Below, piece after piece: positions 1 to 5,826 of a stretch of DNA of 13,887 nt; positions within the stretch are counted from its first letter, which is position 1, and each line of letters begins with the position of its first letter. The position numbers and the translations under genes were made by a program. This stretch comes from Spirochaetaceae bacterium (GTDB taxonomy: Bacteria > Spirochaetota > Spirochaetia > Treponematales > Breznakiellaceae). The stretch lies in contig JAIRPU010000098.1 of NCBI GenBank assembly GCA_031256815.1, positions 1 to 13,887 on the forward strand, read 5' to 3'. Below the pieces are notes generated by a model that did no database searches, was not told the DNA's origin, and saw nothing but the letters and a program-made list of their open reading frames with translations.

Positions 1-950
1 GCCAAATTTGCGGATAGTTCTATTTTGGAAAGGGTAATTTCGCGGATTATTTCTTCCGCGCTTTTTCTTGGGTCGTAAAGTTTTAACCTGTGCGCCAGTG
101 CCGGCGCGGCAAGAACGGCAAGCTCTTCGCCGCTTACATAATCATTACCGCGAATAAACGCCAGCGCTTTGCAAAGCGCCAAAAAATGCAGTGCGGCGCG
201 CGGCGAAGCGCCAAGCGATATTGCTCTGTGAACCCGTGTTTCCCGGACTATATCAACTATTGTTTCCTTTAACAGCGAATGGCAAAAAACGCGCGCCGCC
301 GCTTCCTGCAATGCCAAAAACTCTTCAACAGAAAGAACAGGTTTTAATAATGGCAGCGCGTCTTCACCTGGATTTTCGCTTAATATTGATATTTCCGCCT
401 CACGTTCAGGATAGCCAAGCTTTAGCTTCATCATAAACCTGTCGAGCTGCGCTGCCGGCAGCGGGAATGTTCCTTCGCTTTCTATAGGATTTTGCGTAGC
501 AATAACAAAAAACGGTTCAGGCGGCCTGTGGGTGCTTTGCCCTATACTTACCTGCCGTTCTGCCATTACTTCCAGCAATGCGGATTGTACTTTAGGCGTT
601 GTCCGGTTAATTTCATCGGCAAGGACTATGTTTGAAAGCACCGGGCCCGGAACAAAACGGAAGCTATGGGTTTCCTGGTCGAACACGTCAACTCCGGTTA
701 TGTCGTAGGGCAGTAAATCCGGTGTAAATTGAATCCGTTTGAACTTTAACCCTTCGCCGCCAATCAACGCGGCAATAGTTTTTGCTACTGTTGTTTTTCC
801 CAAACCAGGGCTGTCTTCAAGAAGAACATGGCCTCGTGCTAAAATAGCCGCGCTTAAGAGTTCCAAAAACCCGCGTTTGCCACGTATTATTTTTTCCGCT
901 CCATTTAAAAGAGCAATAATTCCAGCGTTTAACCCACTTTCAGTGTCCAT
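1..950 (-). CDS. MoxR-family AAA+ ATPase (3' end cut by window edge)
   Basis: MoxR ATPases are AAA+ chaperone-like proteins that usually act on metalloenzymes or surface complexes together with a VWA-domain partner. The minus strand is open from ATG at 950 to the left edge, giving 316 codons, close to the usual family length of 310-330, so only the last few residues are missing. Visible motifs are Walker A (S47-P-G-L-G-K-T-T54), Walker B (L-A-D112-E113) followed by the MoxR signature INRTTPKVQSALLEVMAERQ, the sensor-1 region FFVIATQNP, and the arginine-rich stretch DRFMMKLKLGYP. The start is supported by the sequence ETxSGLNAGIIALLNGAEKIIRGK, typical of the N-terminal helix. There is no Shine-Dalgarno sequence. 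A weak promoter-like pair (TTGTAT, 17 bp, TATGCT) ends 8 nt before the ATG. The gene is divergent from cheW. Its usual partners (DUF58, VWA proteins) would lie to the left and are not visible, so the substrate is unknown. Confidence 0.93.
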   Translation of the reverse strand, partial: MDTESGLNAGIIALLNGAEKIIRGKRGFLELLSAAILARGHVLLEDSPGLGKTTVAKTIAALIGGEGLKFKRIQFTPDLLPYDITGVDVFDQETHSFRFVPGPVLSNIVLADEINRTTPKVQSALLEVMAERQVSIGQSTHRPPEPFFVIATQNPIESEGTFPLPAAQLDRFMMKLKLGYPEREAEISILSENPGEDALPLLKPVLSVEEFLALQEAAARVFCHSLLKETIVDIVRETRVHRAISLGASPRAALHFLALCKALAFIRGNDYVSGEELAVLAAPALAHRLKLYDPRKSAEEIIREITLSKIELSANL

Positions 951-1072
951 GCTTTTTGAGCATAACAGAAAAAAACTTCCGATACAAGAAGCCTGCAAAA
1001 ATTGGCAGCGTCAATCCAAAATATTCGTCTGTCAAAATTATAAAAAACAAGACATCCGGTCTGCGCGCTGTC

Positions 1073-1102
1073 TTGACAAAGCGGTTTTATGTAGGCAAAA
1101 AT
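1073..1102 (+). promoter_or_regulatory. possible cheW promoter
   Basis: A perfect -35 hexamer TTGACA (1073-1078) is followed after 18 bp by AAAAAT (1097-1102), a poor -10. The ATG of the cheW fusion begins 6 nt later and has no good Shine-Dalgarno, so a near-leaderless transcript is possible. The -10 is weak and the call is tentative. Confidence 0.3.
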
Positions 1103-1107
1103 ACAGC

Positions 1108-2418
1108 ATGGAGATAAAAGATTTAGCCGAAGTTAATGCCGAAATTCAGGAAAAGAAAGAACGTAAAGATAACATTGACTTTAAAATGGTAACATTTTCT
1201 CTTTCCGGCAAAGATTATGGCGTTGATATAATGAATATCAAAGAAATTGCAAAGGCGGATAAATTTACCTATGTGCCAAATGCTTCCGGTTTTGTACGCG
1301 GGGTTTATAATCTTCGCGGTGATATTATCCCCATAATTGATCTAAGGCGCTTTTTTCATCTGCCTGTAGAAAGTAATTTGGACAAAATCGAAAATATGCT
1401 TATTCTGCATATAGAAGATCGTGTTTATGGTACCATAGTCGATAAAATCGATAAAGTTGTGGGGGTTAGTTCAACATCGATACAGCCGCCGCACCCGATT
1501 TTTGGCGATATAAATATAAAATATATCTCCGGCGTTGTGGAACAGCAGGATGTTCTTTATATCATACTTGATGTAGTACGGATTTTTTCGCCGAATTTAA
1601 ACGAGAACAAAAATAACGAACCTGTTAACGACTACAGTATGCTTGAAGAGGGCATAAAAACTCCTGCGCCAAAAATTGAGCGTTCCGAAAACGACCTTGC
1701 GTTCATTAAAGACGGGCTTGGCGCGTTAAAGAAATTTTATGCAAGCATCATAAACGAGGCATGGATAGAAACCCGTCTTAATGAATGGCGTAGTTCGCGC
1801 TCTGCGGCGAACATTCAGTTTAAAAACGAAAAGGACGCGGAAGAGTTTTTAAGCGATTTTTATTCGCCATGGACGGGGCGTTTTTGGTCGGACGAATATG
1901 CTTACGCGCTAAAATCAATGCTGCCGGAAATTAGTTCGGGCATAGTTCAGGTTTGGAATCTTGGCTGTGGAAATGGCTGCGAAAGTTTCTCTCTTGCCTG
2001 TATTTTAAAATTACGTTATCCTGATTTACAAATAAAGATTTGGGCAAACGACAGCGACATTATGGCGATAGTCAATGCGCCCAATATGGTATTTGCCGAA
2101 GCTGATGTGCCGGAATATTGCCGTACTTTTCTTACAAAAGGAAAAAACGGGTTTACATTTTCCGGCATAATAAAAGATTCGATTATATTTGAATATCATG
2201 ATGTAACGAATCCCAATACGGTGCCGGCAATTGACGTTATTGTTGCGCGCGATTTGCTTTCGTTTCTGTCTGTAAAAAGCCAGGAAGAGCTTTTGCGTGA
2301 ATTTGACGAAAAATTAAAAAAAAATGGGCTGGTTGTTTTTGGCAAAAACGAAGTTATGCCAAAAGATGTTTGGAAGAGTGTTGGAAGCAATGAAATTTCG
2401 GCATTTGTTAAGATATAG
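1108..2418 (+). CDS. cheW: CheW fused to a CheR-like methyltransferase domain
   Basis: Chemotaxis coupling protein that links chemoreceptors to the CheA kinase in the cytoplasmic array. The ATG at 1108 gives 436 aa; the frame is open further upstream, but that part is antisense to moxR and carries no CheW similarity. The CheW domain covers about residues 23-165, with the conserved NLRGDIIPIIDL (R70 is the coupling arginine). After a linker, residues about 200-436 resemble the CheR methyltransferase: an SAM-pocket-like LGCGNGCESFSLA (285-297) and the fold through DVIVARDLLSFL. The CheR loop normally reading TxFFR appears as T256-G-R-F-W260, so the catalytic arginine position is not kept. CheW-CheR-like fusions are known in Treponema chemotaxis arrays, where the CheR-like part is thought to be structural. 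cheX follows after 8 bp and is probably co-transcribed. Neither cheA nor cheY is adjacent, unlike the cheA-cheW-cheX-cheY operon of T. pallidum. Confidence 0.92.
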   Translation: MEIKDLAEVNAEIQEKKERKDNIDFKMVTFSLSGKDYGVDIMNIKEIAKADKFTYVPNASGFVRGVYNLRGDIIPIIDLRRFFHLPVESNLDKIENMLILHIEDRVYGTIVDKIDKVVGVSSTSIQPPHPIFGDINIKYISGVVEQQDVLYIILDVVRIFSPNLNENKNNEPVNDYSMLEEGIKTPAPKIERSENDLAFIKDGLGALKKFYASIINEAWIETRLNEWRSSRSAANIQFKNEKDAEEFLSDFYSPWTGRFWSDEYAYALKSMLPEISSGIVQVWNLGCGNGCESFSLACILKLRYPDLQIKIWANDSDIMAIVNAPNMVFAEADVPEYCRTFLTKGKNGFTFSGIIKDSIIFEYHDVTNPNTVPAIDVIVARDLLSFLSVKSQEELLREFDEKLKKNGLVVFGKNEVMPKDVWKSVGSNEISAFVKI

Positions 2419-2426
2419 GAGTAAAT

Positions 2427-2903
2427 ATGAGGGTTGAATACATAAATCCGTTTGTTGAAGCGGCGTTTAACGTTTTAAATGAAGTTTTGGGAGGCGGTGT
2501 TGTCCGCGGAGACCTTTATTTAAAAGAGTCGTCCGTTAAGATTTTAGGAGTTGCGGCGCTTGTAGGGCTTGCAGGCGATGTTGAAGGCCGTGTTATTTTT
2601 GATATGAGTCCTGCAACCGCGTTAAAAGTAGCCGGAACCATGAACGGCGGGGAAGTTTTTAAAACGCTTGACGAAATGGCAAAATCTACAATAACGGAAC
2701 TTGCCAACATGATAGCGGCTCAGGCGGTAACAAAACTCCACGAACAGGGTTTTAAGTTCGATTTAACGCCGCCTGCGCTATTTACAGGCGATAATATGGA
2801 AATAGCCAATACACTAAAAATAGAGGCGCTTATAGTGCCAATGGAACTTGGCGCAAACGGTAAAATAGAAGTAAATGTCGTTATCCGCGAGCGGATAACC
2901 TAA
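2427..2903 (+). CDS. cheX: CheX, CheY-phosphate phosphatase
   Basis: CheX removes the phosphoryl group from CheY-P and so resets flagellar switching; it is the spirochaete counterpart of CheZ. The 158-aa product has the family length and begins RVEYINPFVEAAFNVL, a typical CheX N-terminus. The catalytic ExxN motif is E91-L-A-N94 in the long helix TITELANMIAAQAVTKL, matching the active-site Glu/Asn pair of CheX/CheC/FliY phosphatases. A Shine-Dalgarno (AGGAGT, 2416-2421) overlaps the end of cheW, and only 8 bp separate the two genes, so translation is probably coupled. The last codons contain a perfect inverted repeat (2881-2898), and a second stem-loop follows the stop codon. Confidence 0.95.
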   Translation: MRVEYINPFVEAAFNVLNEVLGGGVVRGDLYLKESSVKILGVAALVGLAGDVEGRVIFDMSPATALKVAGTMNGGEVFKTLDEMAKSTITELANMIAAQAVTKLHEQGFKFDLTPPALFTGDNMEIANTLKIEALIVPMELGANGKIEVNVVIRERIT

Positions 2904-2911
2904 AACTATCC

Positions 2912-2936
2912 GGCTTCAAAAAATAATTTTGAAGCC
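2912..2936 (+). terminator. stem-loop between cheX and tRNA-Val
   Basis: A perfect 10-bp stem (GGCTTCAAAA / TTTTGAAGCC) with a 5-nt AATAA loop lies 8 nt after the cheX stop and 5 nt before the tRNA. No T-run follows, so it may be an RNA-processing or 3'-end-protecting hairpin rather than an intrinsic terminator. Read-through into the tRNA is possible. Confidence 0.5.
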
Positions 2937-2941
2937 TCAAA

Positions 2942-3015
2942 GGGCGGTTAGCTCAGTTGGTTAGAGCGCCAGTATGACACGCTGGAGGCCACAAGTTCGA
3001 TTCTTGTATCGCCCA
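2942..3015 (+). tRNA. tRNA-Val (anticodon GAC)
   Basis: Full cloverleaf of 74 nt. The acceptor GGGCGGT pairs with ATCGCCC (one G-U), followed by discriminator A3015. The D stem is GCTC/GAGC, with the AGTTGGTTA loop. The anticodon stem CCAGT/GCTGG closes the loop ATGACAC, with anticodon GAC at 2976-2978. The variable loop is AGGCC. The T stem ACAAG/CTTGT closes a TTCGATT loop. The CCA end is not encoded. The gene lies 38 bp after cheX on the same strand and may be transcribed with it or alone. GAC reads the valine codon GUC (and GUU by wobble). Confidence 0.95.
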
Positions 3016-3099
3016 AAAATTTAATGCGGCTTTTAAAATAAAATTGCAGTTTTTTGCTGTCCGCCGTCATTGGTTTTATTATTCTGGTAATGCCGGCTT

Positions 3100-3393
3100 A
3101 TGGATGTTAATTTTGTTGTTATTGCGGTACGCCTTGGCGCAGGGGCGCTTGCAGCTGTTTTTGCAATAGCGGCATGGGCAAGAACACGTGATGCCCCATG
3201 GCTGTTTGTTACGCTTGGAATTCTCGCTTCTTTTACAGAAATAATCTGGAATATATTGCAGCTGCTCGGAATTACAGTCCCGTTTGGACATTTAAGCGTT
3301 GTTCCGTTTATGCAAACCGTATTATACGTTCTATCTTCATGTTTTTTTATAAGCGCATGCATAGCGCTTCTCTTAAAAAAAACACGCGTTTAA
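3100..3393 (+). CDS. small hypothetical membrane protein
   Basis: I do not recognise a family. The 97-aa product is almost entirely hydrophobic, with three likely membrane helices: residues about 5-27 (VVIAVRLGAGALAAVFAIAA), 33-57 (starting PWLFVTLGILASF) and 69-92 (FMQTVLYVLSSCFFISACIA). It ends in a positively charged tail (LLKKTRV), suggesting a cytoplasmic C-terminus. Length, composition and hydrophobic periodicity support a real gene; antisense frames here are weaker. There is no clear Shine-Dalgarno. A possible promoter (TTGCTG, 17 bp, TATTAT at 3054-3082) would give a leader of about 11 nt. It sits between tRNA-Val and tatD, which has its own promoter, so no functional link can be drawn. 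Confidence 0.65.
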   Translation: MDVNFVVIAVRLGAGALAAVFAIAAWARTRDAPWLFVTLGILASFTEIIWNILQLLGITVPFGHLSVVPFMQTVLYVLSSCFFISACIALLLKKTRV

Positions 3394-3401
3394 CCGCACA
3401 C

Positions 3402-3430
3402 TCAACAAAAAGCGCCAGGCATTGTATAAT
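3402..3430 (+). promoter_or_regulatory. tatD promoter, predicted leaderless start
   Basis: TCAACA (3402-3407), 17 bp, then a perfect TATAAT (3425-3430) with an upstream TG. Counting from the -10, transcription should begin at about 3437, which is the A of the tatD ATG. The only Shine-Dalgarno-like bases (AGGA, 3431-3434) lie 2 nt from the ATG, too close to work normally. Together this predicts a leaderless mRNA. Confidence 0.6.
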
Positions 3431-3436
3431 AGGACT

Positions 3437-4222
3437 ATGCTTGGATTAACAGATACCCATTCTCATCTTTCTTATTTGGAAGGACGCGGTATTCCAAAAG
3501 AAACTATAGATTCACTTTTTAACGAAGGTTTTGGTTTTGTGCTTGATGTGGGAACCGCGCCAGGGGACCTTGCCGCCAGAATCGCCGGATTTTCAAAATA
3601 CGAAAAAGTCCGTTTTGCCTGCGGTATATGGCCTCATAAGGAGATTTTGCCAAAACGCCGCGAAGCGATTGAGCAAATTGAAAATGATATAGACAGCGCC
3701 CCCGAAGGGCTTGTGGCTGCTGTAGGCGAATGTGGTTTTGACAGGCGCGAAAATCCGGACGCCCCATTTGAAGAACGCGAACTGTTTGAAATGCAGCTTG
3801 AACTTGCGCAAAAAAAAGCGCTGCCGCTTATTGTTCATTCACGCGAAGCGCCGCAGGAGACGCTTGAAGCGCTTTCTCGTTTTAGTTCTGTGCGTTCTGT
3901 TATTCATTGTTTTTCTTATGGATGCGCCGAAGTTAAAAAGTTTTTGGATTTGGGCTGTTTTATATCGTTTGCCGGAAATTTAACTTATAAAAACGCGCAA
4001 AATTTACGTGAGGCGCTGCCTTTTGTTCCAAAAGAAAGGCTGCTTTTAGAAACAGACTGCCCCTATCTTGCCCCTCAAACCTACCGCGGCAAAGTCTGCC
4101 ACCCCGGGCTTATTCTGGAAACCTACCGGTGCGCCGCCGCTCTGCTTGGCCTGGATATAACGGAGTTAAAAGAGCGTATCGCTTCCAACGCGCGCGCGTT
4201 TTTTTCGCTTCGGCTTCCTTAG
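3437..4222 (+). CDS. tatD: TatD-family metal-dependent deoxyribonuclease
   Basis: TatD enzymes are cytoplasmic metal-dependent hydrolases of the amidohydrolase superfamily, with 3'-5' DNase activity and a role in DNA repair or quality control. The 261-aa product has the family length and all metal ligands: H8-x-H10 in DTHSHL, E98 in AVGECGFD, H134 in LIVHSREA, H157 in VIHCFSYG and D207 in LETDCPYLAP. The end GKVCHPG and LxxIASNARAFF are also typical. The ATG at 3437 was chosen over a TTG at 3422 because the family normally begins a few residues before the DTHxH motif and because the -10 box overlaps the TTG. A hairpin terminator follows at 4251-4279. Confidence 0.94.
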   Translation: MLGLTDTHSHLSYLEGRGIPKETIDSLFNEGFGFVLDVGTAPGDLAARIAGFSKYEKVRFACGIWPHKEILPKRREAIEQIENDIDSAPEGLVAAVGECGFDRRENPDAPFEERELFEMQLELAQKKALPLIVHSREAPQETLEALSRFSSVRSVIHCFSYGCAEVKKFLDLGCFISFAGNLTYKNAQNLREALPFVPKERLLLETDCPYLAPQTYRGKVCHPGLILETYRCAAALLGLDITELKERIASNARAFFSLRLP

Positions 4223-4250
4223 CGCAAAAACTCAAATAAAGAAACTTTCG

Positions 4251-4279
4251 CGCAAACAGGCTTAAGTTTGCGGCTTTTT
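4251..4279 (+). terminator. intrinsic terminator after tatD
   Basis: CGCAAAC (4251-4257) pairs with GTTTGCG (4266-4272) around an 8-nt loop, followed by GCTTTTTA. It has the stem plus T-run of a rho-independent terminator and lies about 30 bp after the tatD stop. Confidence 0.65.
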
Positions 4280-4326
4280 AAGGCGCGGCGCTTTTGTTTA
4301 GTCCTGCAAATTGCCGAAAATAAAAT

Positions 4327-5628
4327 ATGAGCAATACTAATAATGCGCCGGAAATTTTATACGCGCAGATTGTTCCGCGCGTTTTTGTTTTAGCTGCGAT
4401 GTTTTTATTTTGCCCTGCTCTTTTTGCAGATAAATTTGAATTTAAACACCGCGAAGGCGATAAGTTCCGGCTGCTTTCTTCTGCCGAAGAAGAAGTGCTT
4501 TTGAATGGCAAGACCATACAGCGTTCAAAAATTCTTAACCGTATGGCGCAGGAAGTTCGTGTAGTAAACGAAGGGCAGGCGAGAATAGACGCCGTATTTA
4601 ATGTAGCGCAGGAAACACTAAGCGCCGAAAACGAACCGCGTTATAGCTGGGGCGAAGAGTACAGCTCTGAATTTATTCGTAATAAACTTGGAAAAATTAC
4701 AATAGATAAAAAGTATTTTATGCCAACGGCGCGCGACCTGCCGCTGTTTCCAGAACGCGAAATAAAAACGGGTGAATCGTGGATTTCGCGCGGGAACGAA
4801 GTTTTTGATTTGCGGCGAAATTTTGAAATAAAAGAACCTTACAGCGTTCCTTTTAACGCTACAAATACTTTTATTGGCGAGCGTCAATGGAAAAATAAAA
4901 AATATAAAGCGATTCAAATTCAATATAGTCTGTATAAAAATAACGATGGATTTGAAAACGAACCGCACACATATATTTTACCGCGTAATCAAAAACCGAA
5001 TTCTTTGCCTGAATCCAAACCTTCAATTAAGCGCATTACCGGAAAATCAGAACAAATTATATATTGGGACGAAGCAATAGGCCAAATTGCCGCAGCGGAA
5101 GATAAATATGAATTAAATTTTGAATTGAGTAACGGAGAAAAATGGACTTTTCGCGGAACGGCTGTTGCCGAAATTCTTGAAGCGCAAACCATGGATAAAA
5201 AAGAGGCCCTGCGCGATGTTACCGAGGCAATAAAGGCGTTAAAACTAGAGGATGTTCGTGTTGAAGCGGTAGAAGAAGGCATTTCTATAAGCATGGATAA
5301 CATTCAGTTTGCGCCGGATTCCGCCGAGCTGCTTGCCTCCGAAAAACAGAAACTCAATAAAATTGCCGAAATTTTGCGCCGTTATAACGAGCGAGATATT
5401 CTTGTATCCGGCCATACCGCGCAGGCGGGCGCAAATGAAGCCGCGCGTATTAAACTTTCCGAAGAGAGGGCCGTGTCTGTAGCCGATTATTTTATAAAAG
5501 AAAAAGTTCGCGCGCCTGCGCGGATAATTACACGCGGTTATGGCTCTTCGCGTCCTGCCGCAAGCAATTTAACAGAAGAAGGCCGCAAAAAAAACCGCCG
5601 CGTAGAAATAACAATTCTTGAAAACTAA
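4327..5628 (+). CDS. OmpA-family C-terminal domain protein, exported
   Basis: Envelope protein of 433 aa. A signal peptide is visible at residues 1-34 (hydrophobic VFVLAAMFLFCPALFA, likely cut before D35). Residues about 35-310 form a region I do not recognise, rich in charged and beta-prone segments. The C-terminal part (about 318-433) is an OmpA/MotB-like domain, with NIQFAPDSAELLASEKQKLNKIA, the GHT loop, LSEERAVSVADYF and the end NRRVEITIL. In OmpA proteins the loop reads GHTD and its Asp, with the Arg of LSxxRA, binds diaminopimelate of peptidoglycan. Here the loop is G362-H-T-A365, so the Asp is absent, while R381 is kept. Treponemal peptidoglycan uses ornithine, so ligand recognition may differ; the domain may also be non-binding. 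Treponema pallidum has a comparable protein (TP0624 type). No clear Shine-Dalgarno; TAAAAT directly precedes the ATG. The gene stands alone between terminators. Confidence 0.88.
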   Translation: MSNTNNAPEILYAQIVPRVFVLAAMFLFCPALFADKFEFKHREGDKFRLLSSAEEEVLLNGKTIQRSKILNRMAQEVRVVNEGQARIDAVFNVAQETLSAENEPRYSWGEEYSSEFIRNKLGKITIDKKYFMPTARDLPLFPEREIKTGESWISRGNEVFDLRRNFEIKEPYSVPFNATNTFIGERQWKNKKYKAIQIQYSLYKNNDGFENEPHTYILPRNQKPNSLPESKPSIKRITGKSEQIIYWDEAIGQIAAAEDKYELNFELSNGEKWTFRGTAVAEILEAQTMDKKEALRDVTEAIKALKLEDVRVEAVEEGISISMDNIQFAPDSAELLASEKQKLNKIAEILRRYNERDILVSGHTAQAGANEAARIKLSEERAVSVADYFIKEKVRAPARIITRGYGSSRPAASNLTEEGRKKNRRVEITILEN

Positions 5629-5638
5629 TAATTAAGCG

Positions 5639-5764
5639 ATGGCGCTACGGCGTCTGTTCGGGAACTTATGGCGCGCCCCGGCGCCATTGCAGAAAAATCT
5701 ATGGCGCTCCGGCGCCTGGAAAGCATAAGGGCGCGCCCTTAAAAATCTATTGCGGCGCTCCGGC
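5639..5764. repeat. cluster of short GC-rich palindromic repeats
   Basis: Four degenerate copies of a GGCGC-TCCG-GCGCC-like hairpin begin near 5639, 5668, 5701 and 5752. The second has a 7-bp stem (ATGGCGC/GCGCCAT), and a perfect 14-bp palindrome AAGGGCGCGCCCTT lies at 5728-5741. Two copies are preceded by the same AAAAATCTAT. The cluster fills the gap between two convergent genes and resembles REP-type extragenic palindromes. No coding frame is likely. Confidence 0.6.
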
Positions 5765-5782
5765 ATCTTTGCGAAAAACCAT

Positions 5783-5812
5783 AAAAAAACCCGCAGGCAA
5801 AACGCCTGCGGG
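5783..5812 (-). terminator. intrinsic terminator of the glycine-rich lipoprotein gene
   Basis: On the minus strand, CCCGCAGGC pairs perfectly with GCCTGCGGG (9 bp, 5-nt loop, 5790-5812) and is followed by seven T (5789-5783). It lies 15 bp after the stop codon of the minus-strand gene. On the plus strand no T-run follows, so it mainly serves the minus gene. Confidence 0.85.
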
Positions 5813-5826
5813 CCTTATCTGTTTCG

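Noticed and set aside
739..1107. N-terminal extension of the CheW frame upstream of 1108
   Set aside because: It is antisense to the first part of moxR, has no CheW similarity, and ATG 1108 starts a normal CheW N-terminus.
3422..3436. TTG start for tatD, five residues upstream
   Set aside because: The TTG overlaps the -10 TATAAT region, and the ATG at 3437 fits both the family start and the predicted +1.
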